Below, one piece after another: positions 1 to 8,768 of a stretch of 14,783 nucleotides of DNA (positions are counted from its first letter, which is position 1; every line of letters begins with the position of its first letter). The stretch comes from Isotricha intestinalis (lineage: Eukaryota > Ciliophora > Litostomatea > Vestibuliferida > Isotrichidae), in NCBI GenBank assembly GCA_023807065.1, contig JAJJLU010004325.1:1-14783 (forward strand), written 5' to 3'. A program made the translations under genes and the position numbers. The notes beneath the pieces were generated by a model that worked only from the letters and a program-made list of their open reading frames with translations, searched no databases and was not told where the DNA came from.

Positions 1-1
1 A

Positions 2-997
2 AAAGGACATGAGTTTTGTTTTAAATGTGGAAAAAAATGGCATAAAGATAAAAAATGTGAAAATGAAGAAGAAATAGATGAATTATTTGAAAAATATAAA
101 AAAAAATATAATTCAAAAGAATGTCCGAATTGTAAAATAATAACAAATAAAAATGGAGGATGTAATCATATGAAATGTACTTATTGTCATATTGATTGGT
201 GTTGGATTTGTGGAGAAAAATTTCAAAGTACAGAAGAACATTATAATAATCCTAATAATAATAAATGTTTTGAAAGAATGTTTGATGATAATGTTGAAAT
301 TATTACTATTTGTTCAAAATGTTTAAATGAATTTCCAAATCTAATAAGAGTTAATGATTGTGAACATTTTATTTGTAATAATTGTTTTGAAAATGCTATT
401 AAAAATTTAAATAATGAAGATTGTATTAAAAATAAAATAATGAAAGTTAAATGCCCTGTTGAAGATTGTGAAGAAGGCTATATTAGTAATAATATAATTT
501 TAAATTACTTAGAAATTCATAATAATGATTTATATATAATCTTTCGAAATAATATTGTGGAAAGTAAAATCAAAAATTATGATTTTTCAATTAAACAAAA
601 ATTTTTTCATTTTAACCTTGAAAAAACTTTGAATGAAGATATCTTTGAATGTTTTGCAATAATTTTTGGATTCGAATGTATTGGTTCTGTCGCAGAGAAA
701 ACTAATAATTGTTTATGTATAGTTTTTTTATATGTTATAGCATTTTTTCAAATGATAATTATTTTAGTTCTTTGTAGTCCTTTGTCAATAGAAATTAAAT
801 TTCAAATTATCTCAAGAGAACTTTATTATGATGATATTTATGAATTTATTCATTTAATTGAATATAATTGGTTATTTTATTTGAATGTAATAATGTTTGA
901 AATTTTAAATGTAATCAATTTTTTTCAAATTTTCATGATACATATTATTTATTTAATAATTAACCTTATTATTGAATTAATTAAAAGTTTTCTTTAG
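2..997 (+). CDS. RBR-type E3 ubiquitin ligase, C-terminal part, membrane-anchored (5' end outside window)
   Basis: The frame is open from the left edge to TAG, giving 331 visible residues; the true start lies upstream. Residues 1-19 are the end of an in-between-RING domain (HEFCFKCGKKWH...C). Residues 41-76 are RING2, with the family signature CPNC...GGCNHMKC..C...WCWICG. C54 in GGCNHM is the expected catalytic cysteine that accepts ubiquitin from E2 before transfer. A further cysteine/histidine module follows at 104-156, spaced C-x2-C-x12-C-x-H-x2-C-x2-C-x22-C-x4-C, like a RING1. Hydrophobic stretches at about 237-258 and 288-328 predict two or three membrane segments, so the protein probably works on an internal membrane. 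Starting at the first internal ATG (170) would cut RING2 in half and is rejected. The family call is secure; substrate and membrane are unknown. Confidence 0.9.
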   Translation, partial: KGHEFCFKCGKKWHKDKKCENEEEIDELFEKYKKKYNSKECPNCKIITNKNGGCNHMKCTYCHIDWCWICGEKFQSTEEHYNNPNNNKCFERMFDDNVEIITICSKCLNEFPNLIRVNDCEHFICNNCFENAIKNLNNEDCIKNKIMKVKCPVEDCEEGYISNNIILNYLEIHNNDLYIIFRNNIVESKIKNYDFSIKQKFFHFNLEKTLNEDIFECFAIIFGFECIGSVAEKTNNCLCIVFLYVIAFFQMIIILVLCSPLSIEIKFQIISRELYYDDIYEFIHLIEYNWLFYLNVIMFEILNVINFFQIFMIHIIYLIINLIIELIKSFL

Positions 998-1401
998 TTT
1001 AAATAAAATATAATAATATATTATTTTATTAATTTTTTATCTGGATAAAAACAAATTTTATAAGGAATTTCTTTTTTATATCTATATTATTTTTTTTCAA
1101 AATGATATAATTTTAGGTATTAAAAAATTAAAGCTTTGTGGTTATTTGTTGGTTTTTTTACACTTTTTTATTTTTTAATATTTTTTTAGACTTAAATTTT
1201 AATAATCAAATAATATGATTAATAGTATCAATTAATAAACATATACATAAAGAAATAATCAAAATCCCTAATAATTATTGTCCAATATTTTTTATTACAA
1301 TATTATATACACCCAAGAATTTTTATAAATTAAATATTAAAAAAGGAATTTCTAAAAATAAGTCCAAAAAGAAAGAAAATCAAAAATATATACAAAACAT
1401 A
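998..1401. other. AT-rich intergenic spacer
   Basis: Very AT-rich sequence with no open frame of useful length on either strand and no tRNA-like GC patch. It lies downstream of the RBR gene stop and probably holds its 3' UTR. I see no clear regulatory site. Confidence 0.5.
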
Positions 1402-1665
1402 TTAGATCTTTTTAAACATTTTTTTCTTTTCAAGAAAATTAATCATATTTAAATGAGAAAAAAAAAATAATGTTTGCTCCTTAATTCCAAATACCATCAT
1501 AAAATGATATAAAAAATGTAAATTATCAAATACTTTAATTTGATTAATTTCTTTGTTTTTTTCATTAATAATATTATCTTTTTCTTCGTTTTCTAATCTT
1601 AACTTTTCAATTTCTATCATTAATTTATCTGTATTTTCTTTTTTAATATCTAATAAAATATTATA
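1402..1665 (-). pseudogene. Short coiled-coil coding remnant
   Basis: On the minus strand a frame runs from about 1665 to a stop at 1402. Its first 45 residues are a Glu/Lys/Ile-rich heptad-like stretch (for example EIEKLRLENEEKDNIINEK), typical of a coiled coil. It then turns into Phe/Leu/His-rich sequence without domain character. The upstream side is closed by a stop, and the divergent remnant at 1647 starts almost on top of it. I recognise no family. It could be the broken end of a repeat-family protein, or a small real gene of about 72 residues starting at 1620. Confidence 0.25.
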
Positions 1666-2047
1666 TTATTGTTAATGGAAGTTTTAAAAGATCAGAAGTT
1701 ACTTTAGCTCAAATTTTATTTTGTAAAAATTCTATTTATGAAGCTAAAGTTAATAATGATTTTAATGAAATAATTAAAATAAAAACTGAAAAAATAATTG
1801 ATATGAATTTGACTATGTTAAATTTAAACTTTGAAATTATAAATTTTTTAAATCCAAAATATTATTTAAATAAATTATATTTTATTATGAATGTTAATCA
1901 AAAGAAAATTTATAAAAGCGAAGAAATTAAATTCTGAAAATCAAATAAATTCAATTAATATTCCAAATGGTTTCTAAAAGAATGACATTTAAATATGATA
2001 ATACAGAACCAACTTCTAATATTATTTCCATTAATAATAATAATTAA
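1647..2047 (+). pseudogene. Decayed protein-coding remnant, unknown family
   Basis: From 1647 a plus-strand frame of 96 codons reads like real protein (VNGSFKRSEVTLAQILFC...) up to TGA at 1935-1937, but has no ATG before the conserved-looking part. Coding-like sequence continues in other frames (ENQINSINIPNGF, then KRMTFKYDNTEPTSNI) to a TAA at 2045-2047, which implies at least two frameshifts. The pattern of a short beta-rich start, then 'LAxIL..NSIYEAKVNND' and an 'NFLNPKYYLNKL' segment, loosely recalls the N-terminal regions of large BTB/ankyrin or BspA-like families in some protists. That is a memory-level resemblance only. Confidence 0.35.
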
Positions 2048-2175
2048 ATTCTAATTATTAATTAAGTATGATTATTTATAATGAATTGAAACAATAAAAA
2101 AAATATTAAAATCTAAACGTTTATACTATCATCTTATCTAAAATCAAAAAAAAATAAAAACAATATAAATAATAA

Positions 2176-4230
2176 TTAAATAACCCTAACTTGAATTAAA
2201 GGGTCTTTCCTATTATCTACAAAATAATCACAAACAAGTAAATATTTTCTAACTCTATATTTCTTCATATAATCATCAATAGCTTTAGCACTTTCATCTA
2301 AATCATCAACAATTCCTTTATTATATATAGGTTGCATATTCCAAATTAAATTCATTTGATTACAAAGCATTCTATTAGAAGTAAAACAAAACATAGGAAT
2401 ATTCATTCTACTAGCAGAAACATTTTTAGCATAATAATCATCATCATTTCCATAACAAGCAATACATTCAATATCATCAGTTACAAAAGGTAAAATATGA
2501 ATAATATTTTCTTTCATTAAATTAGGATTCATATCAATTGAAGTACAAGAAAATTTCCTTCTATTATCCAAAGTACTTTGTCTTTGTAATCCTTTTGCTT
2601 TCATAGGTTTTCTATAATAATTAACTGATTCAAATCCACTTCTTTGTAATCTTCCTCTATGTAAAACACCAAAGCAATCATCACATTCTGGTTTTTCGCA
2701 AATTGAATATACATTACTTTCTGTTTCTCTAACAACTTTTGCCATTGTTTTAATAACATTAACAGGATTTAAACTTTTAGTAGTTTCATCACTTGTCATA
2801 ATAGCATCAGCTCCTTCAAAAATTGAATTTCCAATATCTGAAACTTCTGCTCTTGTAGGTTGAATATTAGTTACCATTGATAATACCATTTGAGTTGCTA
2901 TTATTACTGGTTTATTATAATAAGAACAAAGAGAAACTACTTTTTTTTGCATTGTTGGTACTTCACCAAATGATATTTCACATGATAAATCACCACGAGC
3001 AAACATTATTCCATCTGATTCTACTATTATATCTTCTAAATTTTGAGTTGATTCGAAATTTTCTATTTTAGATATTATTTGAATATTTTCTCCTTTTTTT
3101 CTGCAATGTTCTCTTACTTCAGCCACATCTTCAGCTGTTCTTACAAAAGATAAAGCTATAAAATCTACTTTTTTCTCAATTCCAAAATCAATATCTTTCC
3201 AATCTTGTTCAGTTACTGTTGGAAGTGAAACTGGTCTTCCATGTAAATTAACATGTCTTTTTGTTGTAATATCACATTCACCTTCTATAACTTTAAAAGT
3301 GATATCAGTATCATTTTTATCAATAGCTTCTGCTTGAAGAATACCAGAATCAATAACAATGACATCATCAATATCAACATCATCAATAAAACCAGGATAA
3401 TTAATACTAATTTTTCCAGTATCTTCATAAACTCCTTCATTAATTGTTAAAATAAATGTATCACCAATTTTACAATGTACTTTATCTCTAATTTCTCCAA
3501 TTCTAATTTCTGGTCCTTTTGTATCTAACATTATTGCAGCGTTTAATTTAAGTGATTTTATTAAATCTATTATTTTACCATGTGATTCATGAGTTCCATG
3601 AGAGAAATTCAATCTGAATACATTTACACCAACTTCATATAATTTTTTTATTGTTTCTGGAGAATTTGATGCTGGTCCTATTGTTGCTACGATTTTTGTT
3701 TTTTTATTTAAATCTAATATAGGATTCATAAAGTTATCTTCATTTTCTTTATTTTCAGTAATTGATGATTTTTTAGATATACTTTTTTCACTTTTTTCAC
3801 TTTTATCATTTTTTTCTGTTAAATTACTCTTTAATATTTTTTCCATATTTTCCATTTGACTTATATCTTTCATAGAATCTCTGATAATATTACCAATGAA
3901 ATGTTTAGCATTTTTACCACCTACTGAACTCATTTCACTGTGGCTTTCATTATAATTTGATTGTTTGGAAACTGAATTTGATGAAGGAGGTCTTTTTGAA
4001 GAGTCTTTTGATTCTTTTTTTTCTAATTTTTTTATTTCATATTCTCTTTTTTCTCCTGGTTTTAAAGGAATATATTTAAAGGGAATATTTTCTTCTTTTG
4101 CTCTGAAATATTCTACAGCAAAATCTAATATATCTTGAGGCTTTTCTCTATTTACTTCTCTTGAAAACTCTTTTATTATTGAACCTAAATCTTCTGGAAT
4201 TGGAAATTTATTTAAGGGATTTGGTTTCAT
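2176..4230 (-). CDS. PYK: Pyruvate kinase with N-terminal RIIa (PKA-regulatory-subunit type) docking domain
   Basis: This 684-residue protein is about 150-200 longer than usual pyruvate kinases, which make pyruvate and ATP from phosphoenolpyruvate and ADP. Residues 9-47 (IPEDLGSIIKEFSREVNREK, then PQDILDFAVEYF) match the RIIa dimerisation/docking domain that binds AKAP helices. A Lys/Ser/Glu-rich linker (about 55-165) precedes the catalytic core: KIVATIGPAS (179-188), FRLNFSHG with R206, LDTKGPEIR (235-243), SKIENFE with catalytic K388 and E390, ARGDL with metal ligand D414, ATQM with T447, and PTRAEVSDIGNSIFEGADAIM (458 on). E241 in KGPEIR is typical of potassium-dependent enzymes. The usual MLSGET is MTSDET here. 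A basic Ser-rich insert (about 515-565) separates the core from a divergent C domain lacking the usual fructose-bisphosphate loop. All catalytic residues are kept, so activity is likely. The ATG at 4230 is the only start that includes the docking domain. Confidence 0.95.
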   Translation of the reverse strand: MKPNPLNKFPIPEDLGSIIKEFSREVNREKPQDILDFAVEYFRAKEENIPFKYIPLKPGEKREYEIKKLEKKESKDSSKRPPSSNSVSKQSNYNESHSEMSSVGGKNAKHFIGNIIRDSMKDISQMENMEKILKSNLTEKNDKSEKSEKSISKKSSITENKENEDNFMNPILDLNKKTKIVATIGPASNSPETIKKLYEVGVNVFRLNFSHGTHESHGKIIDLIKSLKLNAAIMLDTKGPEIRIGEIRDKVHCKIGDTFILTINEGVYEDTGKISINYPGFIDDVDIDDVIVIDSGILQAEAIDKNDTDITFKVIEGECDITTKRHVNLHGRPVSLPTVTEQDWKDIDFGIEKKVDFIALSFVRTAEDVAEVREHCRKKGENIQIISKIENFESTQNLEDIIVESDGIMFARGDLSCEISFGEVPTMQKKVVSLCSYYNKPVIIATQMVLSMVTNIQPTRAEVSDIGNSIFEGADAIMTSDETTKSLNPVNVIKTMAKVVRETESNVYSICEKPECDDCFGVLHRGRLQRSGFESVNYYRKPMKAKGLQRQSTLDNRRKFSCTSIDMNPNLMKENIIHILPFVTDDIECIACYGNDDDYYAKNVSASRMNIPMFCFTSNRMLCNQMNLIWNMQPIYNKGIVDDLDESAKAIDDYMKKYRVRKYLLVCDYFVDNRKDPLIQVRVI

Positions 4231-4464
4231 ATTTTTTTTATATGATATATTAATTTTTTGAGCTTAAGAATATTAAAAGATTATTTTATTTTTTACTTAT
4301 TTTTTTCCTTTTTGATAAATTATGATTTAAATTCAATAATTTTTATTTAATTCGAAATACTCGATTTGAAATTTACCTTCATTTAAAAAAATAACAGAAG
4401 ATTCTTTTTAAATAATAATTAAAAAAAAATAAAAGAATAAATATAATAAGAAAATATTTATAAA
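4231..4464. promoter_or_regulatory. Divergent intergenic region between pyruvate kinase and first pepsin-fold gene
   Basis: This 234-bp AT-rich spacer separates two divergently transcribed genes and must hold both 5' flanks. Poly-T and poly-A tracts lie close to each start, but I see no recognisable TATA or initiator consensus. The palindromic element found at 9926 and 12550 is absent here. Confidence 0.4.
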
Positions 4465-5685
4465 ATGAAAATTAAAATTGTATTAATATTTATATTATAT
4501 CATGTCAATTCAAACATAATTAAACTTCCTTTTAAACTTAAATACACTGACATTAATAATTCAATCTCATTTTATGATTATATAATCAATAATAAACCAA
4601 TAACAGAAATATTAGTAGGAACTCCTCCTCAAAAAATTCCTTTAAAAATATATTTCGATGGTCATCCTTTAGTAATTTCTGGTAAAGACACAAATGGAAT
4701 TTATAATAAAAATATATCATCAACATATGAAAAAATAGGAGAAACAATTTGTTCTAATGAAGAGTTTAAAACTTTAATAGAATCAAAAGAAACAGTTTTT
4801 ATAAATGATAAAAAAATAAAGAACTTTACTTTCGTATATCCTTTTTTATCTAAAAATAATAATAATGAATCTTATTTTGGTTTAGTTTATCATTATTATG
4901 AAATTTCAAATTATTATCTTGCTATTCAATTAAGTGAAAGAAATGTTATTTCTTCTAATATTTATATTTTTGATTATATTAATGATTATGAAGGTTATTT
5001 AATTTTAGGAGATTATTTTCATAATTTTAATAGTTCTTATATAAGAGAAAATTTTATTCAAATTAGTAATGAAGTTACAATTTATTCTTTTTCTTGGAAT
5101 TTAAAATTTGATAAAATATTATATGATAATATTGAGATTATTCAAAAAGAAATTTGTTATATTGATCCTAGTTTTAATGGTATTATTTTAAATAAAGATT
5201 TTTATGATAAAATTAAAAATAACTTCTTTAAAGAATATTTAAATAATAAGAAATGCAATGTTAAATCTATAAATAATATTTCTTATTTTGAATGTGATGA
5301 AAATATTGATATAAATAATTTTCACAGTTTAAAATTTTATCATAATAATTTAAATTATACTTTTATATTAAATTCAAATGATGTGTTTATGAGAAAAAAT
5401 AAAAAAATATATTTTAAAATAATATTAAATGAACAGAAACCAAATCAATGTTTGATAGGTGTTCCGTTAATTAAAAAATATAAAATGAATTTTGATCAAG
5501 CAAGAAAAACAATGGGATTATATACTAAATTATCAATAGATATTAATTTTTTAAATTGGTTTATTATTTTCATTTTATTTTTATTTTGTATTTTTCTTAT
5601 CTATAATATATTAAAGTTAATGCATCATAAAAGGAAAAAAAGATTAAATGAAATTGAAGATATTTATGATTATATTCCAAATTAA
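4465..5685 (+). CDS. Pepsin-like (A1 family) membrane protein with degenerate catalytic motifs, paralog 1
   Basis: The 406 residues start with a hydrophobic signal sequence (about 1-16), followed by a pepsin fold: GTPPQ at 52-56, the first catalytic loop at 63-70, a flap-like region, CYIDPS around D234, and the C-terminal signature LIGVPLIKKYKMNFD...MGLY at 330-353. The first loop reads FDGHP instead of the canonical FDTGS, and the second reads IDPSF instead of xDTGTS. Both aspartates (D65, D234) remain, but the Thr-Gly that positions them is missing. A single membrane helix (about 364-383) is followed by a short basic tail (HHKRKKRL) ending in YDYIPN, which contains a YxxPhi sorting motif. 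It should be a type I protein of the endolysosomal or surface membrane. Activity is doubtful. The gene after it is a tandem paralog. Confidence 0.85.
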   Translation: MKIKIVLIFILYHVNSNIIKLPFKLKYTDINNSISFYDYIINNKPITEILVGTPPQKIPLKIYFDGHPLVISGKDTNGIYNKNISSTYEKIGETICSNEEFKTLIESKETVFINDKKIKNFTFVYPFLSKNNNNESYFGLVYHYYEISNYYLAIQLSERNVISSNIYIFDYINDYEGYLILGDYFHNFNSSYIRENFIQISNEVTIYSFSWNLKFDKILYDNIEIIQKEICYIDPSFNGIILNKDFYDKIKNNFFKEYLNNKKCNVKSINNISYFECDENIDINNFHSLKFYHNNLNYTFILNSNDVFMRKNKKIYFKIILNEQKPNQCLIGVPLIKKYKMNFDQARKTMGLYTKLSIDINFLNWFIIFILFLFCIFLIYNILKLMHHKRKKRLNEIEDIYDYIPN

Positions 5686-6266
5686 TCTATTAATTGTTTA
5701 AATTATAGGTTTTAAATAAATTAATGAGATTGAATTAATATATTATTATATTTTATTCATCAAATATTTTTTTTTAAGTTCAATTTACATAATTTAATTA
5801 ATCGACTTCTTTCAAATAATATGTTTGGAAAGATAAGAGATAAAACAAATTAATATCAAATTTATAACTAGAAGTTTTCTTTGAAAAAAAATTTCTTAAT
5901 ATTATTTATAAAGAATCCAAGGAAATATATTCAAGTAAAATAAATTGAATTCTATTTGCATGATATTAATTAATAATAGTTGTTTAAAAATTTTTGAAGA
6001 ATTATATAATTGTATTTCTTTTAAAGAAATATATATTAAAAAAGAAACAATTAAAGGCATTCAAAATATTTTATTTATTTGAATATAAAAAGATATTCAT
6101 ATATGGAAAATAAATTAAATTAAATTTAATTATCTTGAATATTTTAACTATAGTCAATAAAAAAATATAATATCTAAATAAGGATTTTAAAAATAATATA
6201 AATATTTATTATAAATGATAAATTGTTAAAAGCATAATTAAATGAAGTTTTTTAAATATTTAAAGT
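5686..6266. other. Intergenic spacer between the two pepsin-fold paralogs
   Basis: This 581-bp spacer is highly AT-rich, with stops in all frames. It contains one short hairpin-capable inverted repeat at 6013-6031 (TATTTCTTT, one base, AAAGAAATA). It must hold the 3' end of the first paralog and the promoter of the second. No coding remnant of a third paralog could be recognised. Confidence 0.4.
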
Positions 6267-7631
6267 ATGACAATGTTTTTCCTACTTTTTTGTTTAATGA
6301 AAAAAATCTTATCGTATTCAATAATAAAATATAATTTTAAAACATCAATACCAAATTTTGAAAAAACAATAAATGAAACACTTTATTTTTTAAACAGAAA
6401 TGACATAAATATTCCTTTTTGTCTTGGAACACCAAAACAATGTTGTAATTTAATAATACTGTTAGATCAATATCCTATAATAGTAATATCATCATCAGTT
6501 TTAAAATACGTTAAAAATTCAAATAAATTTAATGAAAATAATTCTTCTACATTTCAATGTTTAAATAATAATACCAAATTCTATTTTCAAGATTTTATTA
6601 GTGTATTTCCATCAGAAGAATCAATAACAATTAATAACCAATCAATTCCTTCCTCCCAATTTTTTTTAGGGAAAAAATTAAAAGATTTCAAATCATCAGA
6701 AAAATACTTTGAATTATGTGGATCTCTTGGTTTTGGCTTTTTACAAGATGATTTATTAGAATATAAATATTCAAATTTAATTATGAATTTAAAAAAGAAT
6801 AATATTATAGATTCATATGATTTTACTTTTAAATATAATAATAATGAAAATGGAGAATTGATAATAGGAGGAAAGCCACATGAATATGATTCAGAAAATT
6901 ATAAAAGTGAAAATTTTGTTCAAGTTAAATCTCAGTTAGAAATTATTAAAAATAAATGGACAATACGTTTTGATAAAATGTCTTATGGTGATCCGGAATA
7001 TTTATATGATTTTAATTTAAGAACTTTATGTTTTTTTTCTTTAAATGATGGTTTTACTATGGGAGATGGTTATTATAAAGATATTGTTGAAGAAGAATTT
7101 TTTAATGAAGAAATTCAAAAAGGAAATTGCTTTAGGAAACTTGTTGATAATACTTATTTTTATTATTATTGTATTAGTAATAGTACTGATTTTTCAAAAA
7201 TGAAACCTTTAAAAATGTATCATCGAGAAATGAATTATACTTTTGAATTTACTTATGATGATTTATTTTATGAATATCAAGGGAGTAAATATTTTTTAGT
7301 TAAATTTTATGATAGAACTTCTAAAGATTCTAATTGGTTTCTTGGAAAAATGTTCTTTCAAAAATATCAATTGATTTTTAATTTTGATTATAAAACAATT
7401 GGATTTTATAAACCCGTTGAAAAGAATAAAATAAGTTTTTATATTAATACTATATTAATTATAGTATTTGGAAGTATAATAACTATTCTCCTTTCTTATA
7501 TAATTATATTTAAATTAAGAAAACCAAGAAAATTAAGAGCTAATGAATTATACGAGGAATATGATTATACACAACAAATACAAAATGAAAATTCCAATAT
7601 TAAAACTAATTTATTTAAATTTGATAATTAA
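6267..7631 (+). CDS. Pepsin-like (A1 family) membrane protein, probable pseudo-protease, paralog 2
   Basis: The 454 residues carry a signal sequence (about 1-18), a pepsin fold and a C-terminal membrane helix (about 391-415). GTPKQ (54-58) and the closing signature WFLGKMFFQKYQLIFNFD...IGFY (357-381) align with the preceding gene. The first catalytic loop reads LLDQYP around D67 instead of DTGS. In the second lobe the position of the catalytic Asp is S258 (LCFFSLND against CYIDPS in paralog 1), so one of the two essential aspartates is lost and proteolysis by the normal mechanism is not expected. The cytosolic tail shares an R-x-N-E-x4-YDY pattern with paralog 1 and then extends 20 residues further. 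It could act as a binding or receptor protein using the old substrate cleft; this is inference. The upstream frame is closed just before ATG 6267. Confidence 0.85.
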   Translation: MTMFFLLFCLMKKILSYSIIKYNFKTSIPNFEKTINETLYFLNRNDINIPFCLGTPKQCCNLIILLDQYPIIVISSSVLKYVKNSNKFNENNSSTFQCLNNNTKFYFQDFISVFPSEESITINNQSIPSSQFFLGKKLKDFKSSEKYFELCGSLGFGFLQDDLLEYKYSNLIMNLKKNNIIDSYDFTFKYNNNENGELIIGGKPHEYDSENYKSENFVQVKSQLEIIKNKWTIRFDKMSYGDPEYLYDFNLRTLCFFSLNDGFTMGDGYYKDIVEEEFFNEEIQKGNCFRKLVDNTYFYYYCISNSTDFSKMKPLKMYHREMNYTFEFTYDDLFYEYQGSKYFLVKFYDRTSKDSNWFLGKMFFQKYQLIFNFDYKTIGFYKPVEKNKISFYINTILIIVFGSIITILLSYIIIFKLRKPRKLRANELYEEYDYTQQIQNENSNIKTNLFKFDN

Positions 7632-7779
7632 ATCTTTATTTAATATCTATTAATTTATATTTTTTATTTATTTTTCTGTCAGATATAAATAATCAAATCT
7701 TTATTGAACATTAAATTATCAATTAATCTATTATTTTAAAGAATTAATTAAAAATGGTATACATCTATATATATACATT

Positions 7780-8023
7780 TAAATTCTATATAAATTATTA
7801 TAAGAAGTATTTAATTTTGTTTTAATGAAGAAAGAGAATTATCACCAAATAATCTATGAGATTTAGAATAACATATAATTGAAGGAATTATTCTTGATAT
7901 ATTATTCATTAATAATATATTAGATACATATTTACCATTTATTTTTGAAAATATTGAATATACTGTTTTTGATGTACCTATATTTATTACTAAACTTTTT
8001 TTTTTTTTATTTATATCTTTTCC
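7780..8023 (-). pseudogene. Hsp70-like ATPase N-terminus remnant
   Basis: The minus-strand frame from 8023 to a TAA at 7811-7813 reads SLVINIGTSKTVYSIF, then NNISRIIPSII and HRLFGDNSL. This is the start of an Hsp70/Hsp110 nucleotide-binding domain: the first phosphate loop (normally GIDLGTT), the N..xRxxPSxV strand and the GDxA segment. After the stop, coding similarity continues in a shifted frame (NTSYNNLYRI, about 7780-7812), where Hsp70s have NT..xxKR. Nothing recognisable follows; the rest of the 600-residue domain is missing. It sits in the same frame as the upstream remnant across TAG 8024-8026, so the two may come from one gene. The fragment is too short and broken to be functional. 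Confidence 0.6.
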
Positions 8024-8768
8024 CTAATTTTCCTTTTGTCTTATTTCATAATTTTGTTCTCCTAAATCCATAATATTTTCTCCTTCTCGAAATTCATGAC
8101 TTTTTATCTGATTCACTTCTTCATACTCTTCTTTTATTATTTCTCTTTGCTTATTATTTATATTTGTTTGTTTTAAAACATTTTCAGATTTAATTTTATT
8201 TCTGTTATATTCCATATTATTACTTAAATTATTATTATTGCTATATATTTCATTATTTGATGAATGACTGTTTATTCTTTGCTGTTCAATATTATTATTA
8301 TTATTATTATTATTTTACATATTAGGATTTGAACTGTTCATATTTTGATTTTCAATTTGCAAATATTGCTCTATTGCCATTTTTTCTTCGTTGTCTTTCA
8401 TTTTCATGGCTATTTCATTTCTTTGCTTATCCCACATATTTTTGCAATCCCTAATAATTCATTTATTACTTACACGCTCACCAATAATACCTTTTAGTAT
8501 TAATTAAATTCATTGGAAGTGCTTCTTTTGTGAAGTAAAAATTAAGATAAAATTATTCATTTACTTGACATTCTGAATTTACTGTTTTTTTATTTATATA
8601 TTTTCCACAAAATGCACATACTATCAAATATTTTTTTAATCTTTATCATATTTATCACTTAATTTTGCTTTTTCTTCTATTTGTTTCATTGATCTCTTTT
8701 TTGTACTATCTAATATGCTTTTTTCTTTCTGTTTTTTGTCGTTTAATGTTTTCCATTTTGTATCATTT
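8024..8768 (-). pseudogene. Decayed coiled-coil / zinc-finger-like / Asn-rich coding region
   Basis: Translating the minus strand from about 8768 gives a Lys-rich coiled-coil stretch (KWKTLNDKKQKEKS..., to about 8640). A frame change leads to CAFCGKYINKK...SEC, with a CxxC zinc-binding look. Another change leads to ERVSNK-stop-IIRDCKNMWDKQRNEI, a second helical stretch, an Asn run, and an uninterrupted 63-residue piece starting at 8215. In the last long frame the stops are TGA 8459-8461, TAA 8315-8317 and TAG 8024-8026. The sequence between them keeps coding character, which indicates recent decay. No protein family is recognised. The frame leads directly into the Hsp70-like piece, so this may be its original N-terminal part. 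Confidence 0.45.

Noticed and set aside
2877..3450. Two plus-strand open frames within the pyruvate kinase gene
   Set aside because: They lie antisense to conserved catalytic motifs and show no family features; shadows of a strong gene.
6013..6031. Hairpin TATTTCTTT/AAAGAAATA
   Set aside because: Short A/T-only inverted repeats are expected by chance at this base composition.
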